From Sphagnum compactum (taxonomy: Eukaryota > Bryophyta > Sphagnopsida > Sphagnales): a stretch of DNA of 64,000 bases. The notes beneath the pieces are model-generated. The model was given only the letters and a program-made list of their open reading frames with translations. It was not told the origin of the DNA and made no database searches. The stretch spans positions 9,920,001 to 9,984,000 of the forward strand of contig OZ234494.1 in assembly GCA_965153455.1 (NCBI GenBank). The letters are read 5' to 3'. Below are positions 12,631-26,638 of this stretch, piece after piece. Positions within the stretch are counted from its first letter, which is position 1, and every line of letters begins with the position of its first letter. Both the position numbers and the translations under genes were made by a program.

Positions 12631-15600
12631 AAGCTAGTTGAAGATAAACTTTTGATGGGATGCTATGGATTCACCAACTATGGTTGAAGACATTGGCACT
12701 TCCTTGGGCAAGAATATCCCTTAATTCACATAAGAATTATCCAAAAGAGAAGGAAGAAAATCTTGTTAGTTTCCTAACAATTTGATATCAAGAAATGCAA
12801 AACAAACTTTCTAGAATTTTCATAAACTTGGGTCGTCATGTTTTTTTTTTAAATGTAAAAATTCAAAGAGATTAATTCTCTTTAGAAAATATTGTGCCAT
12901 GTGAATTCAAACACATGATATTTACTAGATAGGCTATTATAATCCCTTTGCCAACAAGTTACAACTCCTTGTTTCATAGTTTTAGAAATCATGATCAAAA
13001 TGCAAATCTACATGTTGTAATAGATGCTTGGTATAAAAGTGATGAGGTAAAAATCCAAAGTTAATCTTACATTACATTCGTGAAAACTAAAACCATGAAA
13101 TTAGCTTGAAACAATGAAGTTCAAGGATCATGACAAGGGACATAACAATTTAAACAACAATATGAAATAAATTGATGTATGAAACATTTGAAAAATAGAA
13201 AATCTTGAGACCACATGAACCAACTACACAAGTAATGTGCTAAAACCTTGTCTATTAATAACTATTACACATTAATAGTTAGTTCATTCTAGATAACTAA
13301 GAAACAAATTCACACCACCAAATCCAACAATCCCCTTGGCCTGAAGAAAAAATCTTCAAACTTACACACAACCTTATTTTGTTCAACATTGAAAATAATG
13401 GTCCTTTTTTATCATTTCAATCAGTTTTTTAAAATTCTCACAAACCTACCACACTGTATTACATATTTAATGGTTAACTCATTCAAGATAGCTAAAAAAA
13501 CCAATTCAAACCACCACATCTCGCAATTTCATTGGCCATAACATTTTTTCTTCACACCTACACACAAAGTTTATTCAACATCCTCTTATAGTAATAAACT
13601 AATATTACACCTATTGGCTGTATACATACATGGTTAAAAATGGAAGGAAGAATATATGAACATTCAAAGATGGGAGTTTAATGAAATGGACACATTCCTG
13701 GATCGAAACTTCTATCAAAACTCTTGTACCAACTAATGTTCCTTCAAGTTTGTCCACTTTTATCCATGATAAAAAGATATTTTGGCATCATCTTTTCATG
13801 ATTCCAAGCTGCCAACAAGATATTTTGTGTGCGTGGAAAATGCTCATAAATTTGATAGAAAACAAACAAAAGAAATGGGGGTTGATCAAGATGAATCACC
13901 TTGGCAATTCTTGTTTATGATGTAGATGAAGTCATGATTAGAATTTTTTTTGAAGTGAGTTTAAAGAAGAATTTGATTACTTGAAGAAGAGTTAATATTT
14001 TTGCAATTATGTTGACTTGATTTCCAAATGATTGCCCTATTGTTGTTGTTGAGAAAGTAAGATGATTCTAATTAAGGTTTTGCAATTTGATTACTAGTTA
14101 GTAACAACACCCATTGATCCCTATAATTGGATATCCAGCAACAAGGAAGAAAAACTTCCACTAGAGGATGATGAAGAATAAGAAGAAGAAGAACTAGAGA
14201 AGTTTTTTGTTTCAAAAAATTTGCAAAAGGCTGCGTTCATAGTAAAAGGAGCCAAGGACTACGTGTACATGCATAAAATTTTGCACCCCCAAGACTTTGA
14301 AAAATGATTACATGAGTAGTAAGGATTAACATTTTAATGAAATCACTTTCAAAATGTTTGTATACTTATGAATTTCCATTAGAATGAATATTGTGCAATC
14401 TTGATATGTTTCATTGGTCATAAGTGTCTAGTAAGGAGTGGACAATTCAATGTGTATAGGGTGTTAAAATTTTTGAACATCCTTTATCTTATGTAAAACC
14501 AAACAGTTAATTTTGAGAAATTGTGGATGACCATATATTGATGATTATGAAAGCATGGTATCATTAAAATTTGAATATATGTTTTATTTTAATTATCCAC
14601 GATAGTCATTTTTTAGTGTCTAAATGTGCTTTTGATCACTAAAACTACATAATTTGAAAAACTTCCTCAAAAAGAAAACATACATTTTGGTATAAGCAAA
14701 GGCAAGGTTGCATTTTCATGAATATTGAAAATGTGCTATATAACATTATTTGTTTTTGTTGAATATGTTTTGCTCCATTTAGAATGATGTTAAAGAAAGG
14801 CATGTTTGATAAACTCAATGTATAATATATTATTGAAGGTTTGAAACACATATTATTTAAAAAATATTAACATGTTTACTTTTGTTGAAATCTACACATT
14901 TGATTTACTTGAAAATTATCATTAAAAAAAATAATTTAATTACATATTGTTTGAAAAATTCATGGAAACACATGTGAATTAAACTTTTTAAGTTGGCACT
15001 ATCATTCAATAATGGGCCCTATCCAAAACATGGAGGCCATGTTTTAAACTTGAAAAAGCACTGTCCTTAGAAAGGACCTGCGCACCTGAGGCCTATTGGT
15101 TCTTTTTCCTGTGAATGCACCCAAAAAAATTCAGCATTTGATGATAGTTTAATCATTGTGGTGGCGAACAAGCTTAATTGCATAAGCAAACAACTTTGTT
15201 CCTTTCTTGACATTGTGTTGTTTTTGGTAAAGTCTTCATTCCCTTTTTCATGTTGTGTTTTTTTAAGTCAAGTCTTTTTCCCTCATATCATATGCGCATC
15301 TCCTTTCAATAGACATTACTTCCATGCAACTAATTTTTAAAAAATATTTTTGAAAATTTATTTAAATGAAAATAGAATGTTTAAAATTGATTATGAAAAT
15401 ATATCTAAATTATTTTCAATTTTCATAAAATATTCTTTCAAGATTTTATTATTTCATAACATTTAAAATTAAAAAAAACATCTCTTTAATGTCACATGTT
15501 TCATAAAAAATATATGCCAGGACTTCTGGAGGGTTGTTTTCTTACACAGAAGTAAATATTTAAGTGGGTGCACAATTGTTTAGATTAATCAAGGTTGACA

Positions 15601-16665
15601 AAATGAGTTATGGTTTAGGTCAAACTAAACCAAATGAAGAGATGGGTACTAATATTCTAAAGTCATGAGGATCACCTCATCATGTGGGATGCTGATTCTA
15701 CACAAGACCAATTCATCCAAGTTTACTTTGAAGGAACAAGAACATTTGGGGAAGAGTTGTGAGTTACAAGATTATATTTTGTCTGAAGTACTTGATGGTG
15801 ACAAGTATTTGTGTAAATTTGTTCTCTCTCTTTACTAAATTGTGTCTTCAATTTCTTCTGTTGCAAGTTTAATATACACATGTTTAGCTTATGGGAAGAG
15901 AGGCACAGTAAATTATTTGTTCCGTGTAGTAGAGTTCTGAATCATCTCTTGTTTCACATGTACAGCAAAAATTTCAGCGCTTGCAGACTTCTGGCTTGGG
16001 CCCTTCACATGATTTCCACCTTTGATGACTATGGGAATTTGAACTGTTCATAAAATTTTGCTGTTCAGCTCTGGTTGCACAACAAACCCACAGATTTCTT
16101 GGCATTGAATTGGTAGAAAAGCAAGCATGACTAATCCTGGGAGCTTTGAATCAATAGAGCATACATATGAATCTTAAATCCTCCTAGAGTGTTGATCAGC
16201 TCTGCTGCCATAAAGAACCCACCTACTTGAAGGTGCTCCTCATTTCCTTTAGAGAAGCTGAAAGGAGGAAATTATAGAGATTGTGATGAAATTCTTATGA
16301 AACATGTGTCATTCAGGAAGTCAGGAAATTGTGTGTCAGCTGCTGATCAGTGGTTGGCTATATGATAAACCTGAAGGCTTGGCAAGGATTGTCTAGGTCT
16401 GAATTGGTGGGGTCGTGCAATATTACATAAACCACAATCATTGATTCCCTGGAACTAGATCAATGTCCAGAAAATTATGTGAAAGTTGAGTGTCCACATC
16501 CAAGCATTACAAGAGACACAATCAAATACTACACTGTGACAATGCGGTACCCTAGTGCAATCCTTCAACATCAGCTCGAGGTATACAGCCAGTAGTCAGG
16601 TTGAACAGAGAGTTCACTAGAGGTGGGATGGGTTACCATAAATTTATCCCCTACTAAAGGCATTA
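12631..16665. other. AT-rich intergenic DNA
   Basis: No gene is supported. The last 700 bp or so (about 15.9-16.66 kb) is less AT-rich and directly follows the AP2/ERF stop codon, so it probably includes that gene's 3' UTR. No RNA gene or bounded transposon was recognised. Confidence 0.4.
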
Positions 16666-18646
16666 TTACTGCCAGAGAGAAACTGAGAATTCGTCGTCAT
16701 CATCAGGCTCCTGAACCACTGAGTTGATGCAACCAGACTTGAGGCTTGCATCCTCCCCATTCTGACACAGGAGCAAAACATCTTGAGGCAACTCGTGGGT
16801 CCTTGCAAATCTCAAATCATCTAACTGTTTGGCCTGATGCCACCATACATATGAGCTGTCATATGCCTCCATATTCAAGAAATTTTCCTGAAGAAGTGAC
16901 CCATCTGAACCTAGAGATGGATCCCACACACCTAGATCAAAGGATGCTGGGAGGAGTCCCCATGAATCCTGCAGGCCTAATGTTGCAGGATTGCCCAAGT
17001 TTCCATCATTCTCGAAACTAGGAAACACTGACTGGAAGCAGCAGGTAGGTGGATCTGGAACCTGCATGTCCTCCTCTGTGAGATACTCCGATGTTTGTTG
17101 TGTGATACAGAGGTCTTTGTCTTCCAGGATACCAGATTGAGGTGAGTACCCATTTACACCAGTCTGAGCTCGGATCTGACCCCAGCAGTCCAGGCTATGA
17201 TCATCCCCTGGAAGAAGCTCCTGCTCAGTAGTGCTGTAGTGTCCAAGGTTGCCTGGAAGAGGTTCCAGGTTTTCAAGTGGATCTGAGTTGACAAGGTCAC
17301 TGCAACCAGCAGAATCAGCTTCATCCTTCACATGCAGACTCATGCCTTTCTTGTCAGAGCTCAATCCAGTGGCCAGTGAAGTGCAACATCCTTGTACTTC
17401 ATTGACTGAGCTGCTGCTGCTTACAATATGATCAGGTTTCTTATTTCCAGTTTGCAGTACTTGAGATCCTTGCAGTGTTGGTTCGACTTTCCGGGGCTTC
17501 CTGGCTGCTGCTTCCAGAGCCTTACCCCTCCTGGCTGCTTCCCGAGCCTTAACCTTGACAAAGAATGTGATCTGATCCATGATTTCAGGGTCAGAATCAT
17601 CGAGTGAGAGATGCTCCGGTAGAGGGGAAAAGGAGTCTTTGGACTCTTGGAAATTGTAAGGGATGCTTTTCCCCGTGTAAAAAATCCCGGCATCGTATGC
17701 TCTGGCAGCCTCAAGGGAGGTTGGATACGTCCCCAGCCAAATCGTCTTCTTCCATCCCTTTGGTCGTATCTCCACCAGAAACCCTTTCACCCCTGGACGC
17801 ACACGGACGCCTCGGTACTCTGGCGGGGGATTTATTGACGCCGCCGCATGAGTCTCCACAATCTCAAGCTTCAAGGTACTCCCCTCTTGTGAAGCTGCTG
17901 GCGACTGGTGGAAGAAAGCTGCTTCATGGCCTGCAGTCAGATTCTTCCGTTGTAATTTAGCTTGATCTGAGCCCGTTGTCCCCACAGACCGCACCACGGC
18001 ACGCGCCGCGACTTGCACCCTGTTGCCAAAATTAGGTGACAATTGTTCAGAGATCGATCGTAACAAAAGATACGCAAAACATCGCGGCCATAGCAATCAA
18101 GACTGACAACACAACACTTGTCTGATTCAAGATCATCTTCTTCAGCCATAGATGCAAATACGTGAGGAGACGGACAAATTGGCCGTGAATGTAAGAAGAA
18201 GATGAAGCTTACAGTGAAGCTGGGCCCGAGCCGACGTTCTTCAAGGATGGTTTCCTGAGACCTGGTGCGATGATCTTCGGAGACTTGGTACTGCGGAGTT
18301 TGGCTGTGGAGTCGCTGCTGGCCAAGAGCGACTGCTTCGTGGCCAAAGGATGATGATGGCTCTTGGCCGTGGTGCGAAGCGCATTGAGTGACGACGTCCC
18401 AGCAGCAGCAGCGAGCTTACCATCAGCGCAGCATAGCCACGGCTTGACACCGAATTCCTTGGAGAACAACACCGTGGAAACCCGATCGAACTCGCGGCAT
18501 TCGCCACCACGTAAAGACGCAGCGGACGATCGCAGTCCGGTGAACAATTTGTCACATCCGAGCTTCGCTCTCCTGACGGCGAAATCATCAAACACCTGGA
18601 GCTCAGCCGTCCGCGGCTCCGAGGTACAAAGCTTCTGGTCCGGCAT
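16666..18646 (-). CDS. AP2/ERF-domain transcription factor (two exons)
   Basis: The exons are 18213-18646 and 16666-18019, with a 193-bp intron. The donor is CACT|GTAAGC and the acceptor GCAACAG|GGTGC. The split Leu codon (CT+G) joins in frame and yields 595 residues. A single AP2 DNA-binding domain lies at about residues 213-268 (genomic 17650-17817). It has YRGVRVRP, an EIR core, WLGTYPT, the amphipathic helix EAARAYDAG and a YNF ending. Val precedes EIR where classic ERFs have Ala. The linker before it is Ala/Ser-rich. After it comes a basic stretch (KVKAREAARRGK...ARKPRK) that may be a nuclear localisation signal. The C-terminal half is acidic and rich in Gln, Pro and Asp, ending in an EPDDDDEFS cluster, as in activation domains. 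AP2/ERF proteins bind GCC-box or DRE-type DNA and regulate stress, hormone or developmental genes. The subgroup is not assigned. Confidence 0.88.
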
Positions 18647-19080
18647 GTTGAAAGCTCACTCAATTTAACCAAACAAAGTCCCAAAAACACACCCCTCTGG
18701 TTCACAATCCCCCAGTCCCCGTCGTTTGCTTCGTTTATTCTCCCACACACCACCTAGCGTTCAAAGCTTCCAATCACACTCTCTTCAAAACCAACTGTAG
18801 AGCCCTCAACCACAAATCGATAGAACTCAATCCAAGTTTTCCATACAAAAGACCACTATGTTTTCCATCTGTTGCAACGCATGACATCTGAAAAAAAAGC
18901 TCTTGAACCTCTCCACCTTCACATATTTCCACATGGTACCTCACTGGGATCCAATGCCCCAAACCCCCAACTCTCTCAATCTCCCAACCGTCCTTCCTCT
19001 CCCCCGCCCTCTCTCTCTCTCTCTCTCTCTCCCTCCCTCCCTTCCTCTCCCTCTCTCTCTCTCTCTCCCCTCTGTTCTGA
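18647..19080 (-). promoter_or_regulatory. Upstream region of the AP2/ERF gene with (GA)n tract
   Basis: Upstream of the AP2/ERF start, the coding strand carries a long purine GA/GGGA tract. On the plus strand it is CT/CCCT from about 19006 to 19074, 360-430 bp before the ATG. GA-rich stretches are common in plant 5' UTRs and core promoters, where they can bind GAGA-type (BBR/BPC) factors. A regulatory role here is inferred. Confidence 0.45.
19006..19074. repeat. (CT)n / CCCT low-complexity tract
   Basis: The tract has two blocks of CT dinucleotide repeats, separated by CCCTCC units and with few interruptions. It is a microsatellite and will be length-variable. All open frames across it (PSLSLSL-type peptides) are artefacts of the repeat. 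Confidence 0.9.
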
Positions 19081-22000
19081 GGTGTTTGATGAAATCTGCT
19101 TCTTTTTCGTGTATTTAAATCCAGAAGCATTGAGGAGTAGGCTAAAGCCCATGTGGGTAAGCCCAAGTGGGTCTAGAGGGCCACATTCCCCAAAAAGGGG
19201 CCCTTGGTTTAGGTGATAGCTGAGTCTGATCCCACGCTTTGGGAATGTGCTCCCCGCCCACCCTACCCATCGTAAAGCATGAGGCCAATGTTAGCATGAA
19301 CATAAACCATATGTATTTACCGAGATCATGTAAAATGTCCGAGAGGGTTCTTACACTTACTTCTTAAGAGTTGGAGGGATCTTACACCTATTATTAGTAA
19401 TGTATAAAATTTCTCTCTCTCTCACTTTGAAGGAGTACCTATACTTAAGATCAATTCCTTCTCTTTTCTTTTCTAATTAGGTACGAGGTTCATGGACATG
19501 AGGTGCCTTCCAAAAATTACTGACACTAAGCAAGTTTCTCCAAGTATTTTCATGGCATGGGCATGACACAAATTACACAACTTTCCTTTTGACGTGGTGA
19601 AGTTTTTTACTCAGAAAAATATCAAAAGATGGGTCTTCGTTGGTCCAGGGTAATTATAGGCCAACAAGAATGTTTTGGTGACTCTCTAGGGAGGCAGGCA
19701 GAATCAGAGACCCCACACTCAAGAAGGGCAAAAGAGACTATAGGATCAATGCAGTTCTCATTTGGTTCCCAATTTTCAGGAATGTAGGTACTTTGTTTTC
19801 TTTGTATGTACTAAAGTTTGGCAACATATACAATGAGAGGGCTCTAACTTGTTATACAAAACCTAATTGCATTACCTATTTGAACTGTTGTTACTGGTTT
19901 GGAAGAAGGTTTAGTGGCCAGTTCTCTTGTAGACCCAATTCTCATGCAAAAATCAAGACATGTTTACATGCCACCAAAAAGCCATGTACTAGGTATGCAA
20001 CAAGCTCCTTGATCTTTAGTGCAGTTTAGAGTTTAGCCATCTGGGACTCCATTGCCTACCTTTGGCTGACAAAGGGCCAAATGGTGTCGTGGTGGTGTTC
20101 GTATGCATTTTGTGGTTTGTTTGCCTTTGTGCCACAAGAAGCCCCTAAAGGTGAAATTCTGAGTTGTATCTCGCTAATTGAAAATGTTTACTAGAGACCT
20201 TTTTGTCTTGGGTTCTTATCCCAGGAAAACAAACAAAAAAATAACGACTCCTATTCGCACGAGATTTTGATTCCATTCCAATGCTTTGTTTGACTTGTTT
20301 TAGCCCTCCTATGTACCCCAAGGAAAACACAACGTGTCAACATGTTGTGTTGCAAGTACGATATTTCTACATGCTTTTTGGTTGGTGACATCACGAACGT
20401 TTATCTGGATTATGTCCCTTGTTAAAGGGTTTGCTATATTTTATTCATTCTAATTTCTAGATGGTAACACCATGAGAACATTTTTAGCTGACTTAAGTTA
20501 GTTGCTTTTTATAAGCTCTCACTAAATTGTATTTCTTAGTTATATAACTTATACAATGGCATGTTTGTTTAGTGAATTATTAGACACAATAACAATAATA
20601 ATAATTAGGATTAGCAGGGAACCTTGCCTTGCAACTCAAGTAAAGTGCATTTCCCTGAATGGGACCCATGCATTCGTGTTACCATCTCTTGCACGGTGTA
20701 AGTAATGACTTCTTTTCATGTTAGTTTCATTGTTTTCATTGCTTGAGAGATACCATTGTGAAACATTGTGAAACATGTAGGTACCGTTTTGGGAAACCAT
20801 TTCTCTCCTTTCTCCCACTCATGAAGTAGGGTAGATTGCAAGGGGTATACCTTTCGTTTGCATTTGAAAGCACCTCCTTGTTATTCATGCATCAATATTT
20901 ACACAGACCTTCCACCATTCACATGCAGATCTTCCCCCATTTACATGAAAATTCTTTTTGTAATTCACAATTGGGAAGGCATGCAGATTTTCTTCCATTG
21001 GGGGAAGGGGCCTTCTCTTGGAAAGTCTCCCTAATTTTTGGGCCTACAATCTTTGAGGCTATAATCCTCAAATTTGAGCTCTGCGCTGCTGCGCACTACC
21101 AAAGACAGACGATGAACCTTTTTATTTATTATAATTATGTTTTCATATGGTTTTCAATAATTCATCCATTGTGTTTGTCAATGTCAAATTTACAGTACAA
21201 ATACTAAAGAAAAAGTTGAAATTTAACAGGATCTCTTTTACTTCATCCTCACAAATCAGACCTCCCAATTTTTTCATCCTTGCATGTGGGGCCTCTCCCT
21301 TCTTCATCCATGTTTTTCATCTTGGGTCAATGCTTTTGCTGTGTAAAGCTCATGGTTACTGAAAATTGAAACATTTATCACTCTCACCTCAAGTGTCCCT
21401 CATTTCGCTAAAGCCATGGTCCTAGGGCGGGCTTTACCTTGCACCTAACCATTCGTTCTATCACCATTAGAGGGTATGGGAACTTATATGTTAGGGAAAG
21501 CTGCAGGTTGGGTGCATTTCCAAAAATAAGGGTCCTGTGACCAGGTAGTGGTCAAGTTTGAACTACACATTTTGGCAATGTTCCTCCTCCAAGGGCTTAT
21601 AAACCCATATAAAGCATGAAAACATTGTCATGAACCTAAACATAGGTAAATTGTGACTTAAGTAAGGCTTCATTTTGCACTCATCACAAGCAATTTCAGA
21701 AGCAAAAAAAAAAATCAAAAAAATAATGCCCATCAGAAGAAATATCCTAAAAAAAAGGAACTTTTCACATGGAAAAGCAAAGTAAAAAATAGCTCATCAT
21801 AAAAAGGTAACCAAAAAAAGTACACTTATAATTGGATGAACGGCTAAAATGAACCAACACCTCCATTGGTAGGTTGGTACCTCAACCTTCTTGAGCAAGG
21901 CTGCTAAAAAATTAAAACCAAAATCAACTTGGGAAATGTTAAAATTTGACCTTGATTTAGTTTAATGATTAAATGTTTATAATGTTAATAAAACCCAAGA

Positions 22001-23320
22001 AAAGTAAAGGTTTTTCTTGTTTTTATCATGGTATCGTTGGAGATGTTGCCAACTAGTTCACTCATCCAAAGTATAAATGAAGTTAATAAAACATGTTTTT
22101 CTACTAAGTTATTAATAAGTTATGAATTAATTTTTATTTTTTTTATTTACTAAAACCCCAACCTTTTATCCTCTTTTCTTGTGTAAGCTTTCTAGACCTT
22201 TTGAGGATTCAACAAGTATGGGACAAGATCAACCTACATTGATGATACCTTCACCTTTGTATGGGAGCTGTTTTAGAGCCTATATTTAACTTGGGAAATG
22301 GTAAATTTGAACTCAAAAGTCTTGATTTAGTTTAAATATGGGATATTAATGGTTAGAAATAATTAAAATGTTCTTGGGGTCTTTATTAGTGTTGTGTGAT
22401 TATTAGAACTTTTTAATTATCGATGGTTTTGGTTTTTAAATTTTTCTTTAATCAAAGAACTGATATGGATTCAACTATTTCAGAATTAGAAAACTATCAG
22501 TTTTGATTATTTTAGAATCAAAGAACTGTAGGTTGCAGTTCTTTAAAAAACATTAAAAAATTGACAATTTTCCTTAAAAGATTGATAACGCATTGACAAT
22601 CATAAAGACGAGTTTTTGAAATATTCAAAAAAATTGAGAACCATCGTCATATACCAAAACAAATTCTTGTTTGGTTTGATAATTGATTCCGAGTTTGATT
22701 GGTTATCAAACTGTTTTTTGATTGAAGTTGAAAACTTTGGACAATTTGATGCGAATGTATTTATGTTTGAAGTGTGGTGCTACATGAATTTTTTTAAAAA
22801 ATAAAAAAATAATTCAGATTAATCCTAAAAAGTTCAAAATTTTCCTTGTTTTGGGTTAGTTTCATATTTTTTAATATTTACATTTTTGTGTGAAAAATCA
22901 AAAAATTGTCAACCTCTTGTCTGAAATGCATTTGTGAAAACCCATCACTTTCAAAAGCAAAATGAAAATGAACTTGTCACAAAAGGAAAAGTACATGAAC
23001 CCCTCGAACATACTCCAATGATTATGAGGCATAAGAGGGGAGGAGGGTTCTTACACCTACTCTTCAAGAGTGGAAGGGGATCTTACAAGTAGGCATAATT
23101 TCCCTCCTGCTCCTAAGGAGTAGGCGTAAGATGCATCGTTTTATGCAGGAGGAAGATCTTCATGAATATAAGTTGCCCTCCAAACACATTAGGAAATTTC
23201 TTCATGTGCTTCGAGGTTTGTAAATTTGTTTCAATCCAGTACTATGATGAATCATCAGTTTTGTTCCTAGTCTAACACCTTTGATGACAACTTGCCAAAA
23301 GTTTGGAGTACCCAAACATG
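19081..23320. other. AT-rich intergenic DNA with dispersed repeat copies
   Basis: No gene is supported. A phrase resembling gagggttcttacacctact occurs near 19345 and again near 23047, and a related fragment is near 35980. The copy at about 23047-23133 can fold, with cttacacctactc facing gagtaggcgtaag. This looks like a short dispersed hairpin repeat, possibly a MITE remnant. Nothing else stands out. Confidence 0.35.
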
Positions 23321-23329
23321 GGGGTGACT

Positions 23330-23600
23330 TGTAAATATAGGACAACAATTTTGGAGGTATCTAGTATCTAGTCCCAAATTTGGAAGCACCACCCATGTCT
23401 ACATAGCATCCAGGAAGAGCTATTTTGGAAATACATGAAGGTCTCAAATTTGGAAGCATAACAACCCATGTCTCCTTCTCATCTGTGACCTAACTCTTTT
23501 GGAAGTATGTACACGGTTTCCAATTTGGATGGATAACCCATCTCTTGACTGTATTTGTCATCCAGGACAATGGTTTTGGAAGTACCTAACCCGGATGAAC
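23330..23600. repeat. Degenerate tandem repeat, about 4 units of 80-90 bp
   Basis: The phrases attttggaagta, caaatttggaagca and acccatgtct recur in the same order about four times (near 23350, 23430, 23500 and 23570), with many substitutions. This is what an old tandem duplication looks like. No coding signal was seen. Confidence 0.55.
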
Positions 23601-26600
23601 CTTGGGTTCCACAACAATTGTTTGGAATAACTGCATAATGAGATTTCTCTACTTGTTTAATTTCTTGATTTTTTTTTTTGCTGTTCGTTCTAATGGTTTT
23701 CCAATCGATTGACAAATTATTTTTTGAATTTGAAAAACTAATAATTGTTGCAAGACTACGAATGCACCAAGTTTGCTTATTTCGCGATCTAGTATTTATC
23801 TTAATGACATCAAACAATGTAGATATAAACCAACTATAAATCAAAGGTTAAAAGTTTCTCAAACATTTGAAAATGTGAGAATAATTTCTCGTACATGATT
23901 CAACTTGCCATTCAATAACTTTTTGTTCCTATTAGTGGTTGGATTTTGCTAATTTTTGCAATAGTTTGGAAATTGGGTCTTGCAAATAAGATTTTTGATT
24001 TTGATTTAAATACTATTGCCATAGTTATGGCATCGGCCACAGGATACCCCAAAACTACCTTTGATGACTCTACAAGTTGAGAGAGCACATGACCCGTTCC
24101 CCCATTCCCCACCCCTCACTTCGGTCCCCTCTCAACTTGTCACCAATTACAAATCTTTGAAAAGTTCACAACCCCAAACTTGGACAAGTTTCACATAATT
24201 CCAGTGATGATGGATCATTGGAGCTGGTTTAAGGGGTTTCAATAAGGGTGTCAATCCACATAATTCCACCTTCACAATTCCATGTCATAATAATTCCTTC
24301 ATATTTAATCTTTTCATATCATCATTCTTTCTATTGTGACATGTGGAAATTAACTGTTTTTATCCTCTCAAGCAACACAAACACATTTGAATTCAATTTA
24401 AGTCACAATTACATAAAATAAAAGGTTAAACTTTTAAAAATCTTATATCATTTGATGAGTTTTTTTGGACATAAATTCATGTAAATATTTTTGATAGGTG
24501 AAGATTGATTGAATCCCATGTTATGGAATATGGACATGAAAATGACTTCATGAATGAGCATGGAATTTTCTTTTAACATTTTTAATGATGAGAAATTTTG
24601 AAGAACTGGTATATGGGTGATTTTTTGGATTCTATCATCATATGATCCTCCTTGGACAATTCTAAAGATATTTCTTATCGTATTGTTGTCCCTAGGTATT
24701 TCTTAAGACAATTTCAGAAACAACAATCTCTCTTTCTTGGGCAACTTCAAAGACATTCCCTATGGTATAGTTGTCCCTAGGTATTTTCTAAGACAATTTC
24801 CTAATAATAACTGCCTCCTTTCTTACTAACTTTCCTAAATAACTATCTTGCTCCTTTCCTAACAACCAAACACAGACTCGATTGCCCCGCCGTACTATGC
24901 ACAGGTACTACTTCTCCCTTGCATGACAATAATGTAAGGTCCAAACCGCAAACTTCATAAAAGGCTTCGAACCTTCTATTGCCATATTGCAAATTTTCGG
25001 CCATGCCACCGTTCCCATGATACACAGGAATAAACAATAAACACCAAACCGATCTTCCTCACAAGGGGGGAATGTAATGTAGATGGGGACTTGTTGTTAC
25101 TAGCAAGCCTGGGGTCAATGCTTGTCACTAGGAAATAGAGGTTTTTGAAATGTGTGTAATCGCTTAGATCCAAGTGTCGGACAAGTCAAGTTTTTTGTGC
25201 TCCACGTGTTGTCAGTTAATGTGAAATCTGATTTGGGATGATTACTACTTTGGCCACATCACAAAATTGAAAGAAAAAGACCGACTGCAAAGCCAAACAA
25301 ACCTCCTCAAGTTGGTGTGATTGGTGAGGAGAGGTTGGCATTAAGGCTTGAGCCCTAATTCTTGGCTTGGGCCCAAAATTCTTTGCTTCGGATTCAAGGC
25401 ATATCTGTGGATTCATTAGAGAGTGAAATTCTTAAATTTGACTTCAAGCAACAAGTGTTAGGATAGAATCACTCATCAACAAACACAGGTACTGATTATC
25501 AAACAATTTTTAATATTTTCATCATTCATTAACCAAATTGAGTGATTTTTGTGTCATTGGATGTGCAAACTGGAGGGTTAGAAATGTTCTTTGAGCATCA
25601 GAAGTAAAGGAGCCATGCAGAAAACAAAAAAAGAGGGTGACTGATAATTTGTTTCGAACTTTTTGAAAACATTACCTCTAGACCTCTCTCTAGTTCTAGC
25701 CCCATCTCTTCCTCATTTTTATTAGTCTGTTTTGAGTGATTTAAAATCTGATGAGTGCACCAACTAGGGCTTTACAAAATTTCTTTGTATTCCCAAGTCA
25801 AAGATGTGACAATCAAAGATTCTGTTGTAATTCATCCACCATTGAACACTAAACCCCCTTACACCAAACACCCCATATCTTCTCACCAAATTGAGCAATT
25901 TTGGTGATGTTAAAAGTGATAGATGGAGGGTTACAAATGTTCTTTGAGTTTCAGAAGCAGAGGAACAATGCATGAGGATTCAACCTCCTTTGAGGTCTGA
26001 AGTGTTTGCTCACCAACTTATCTACTTTGAGTTCCAAACTGTTTGTTCACCAACCTATTTACCCTAGTTGTTAGATCGTGCAATGTGAAGACATGATAAA
26101 AAAAAATCCAATCTTACCAAATAACTTATTTAAGCCAATTGAACTTTTCAAGAAAGAGGGACATGGGGCATTGCAATTCCTAATTGTTTTCAACAATTAA
26201 TCAATGGTCACTGGTAGTGCACCAATGCTGAGCTCATGTATACAATATAACTTCTGTGTACATCTGTAATATTAGAAAAAATTTATTAAAAAAAATAGCA
26301 TGTGCCTTATAAAATAAAAGGAATTAGTTATTAGTAGGTTCAATTATTATGAAATAATGTTGATTAACTATCTTTTGATTGTATACGATGCTTACAGGGT
26401 CAATAAATTAATTGAGGCAAAATTGGCTTTAAGACATTTAAGTGAACATGGAGAAAAATGTTTAGAATTTTAAGTCTAACGTTTCTAACAATTAGGGTTT
26501 TAAACTTTAGGGTTATAGGGAGGCTACAATGATGTCTTCTTATATACTGCTTGGTTAGGGCTAAAAATGGGGGAAAGAAAGAAGGAAAGGGGGAAAAAAA

Positions 26601-26638
26601 AAGAGAGAGACTGGTGGGGAAGAAGAACCAAAGCTTAC
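23601..26638. other. AT-rich intergenic or intronic DNA
   Basis: No gene is supported. If the exon at 26639-26729 is genuine, part of this stretch would be its intron, since the donor points this way. I searched for a continuing exon starting with His-Pro-Trp-like codons and did not find one. Confidence 0.35.

Noticed and set aside
18872-19216. Plus-strand ORFs across the CT tract and the opposite GA-rich ORF
   Set aside because: They translate a microsatellite (SLSLPPSL, ERERER) and have no domain.
23912-24112. Minus-strand ORF with SSKVVLGYPVADAITMA, resembling a membrane or enzyme segment
   Set aside because: Only 66 residues, no splice sites or neighbouring exons that extend it, and no family recognised.
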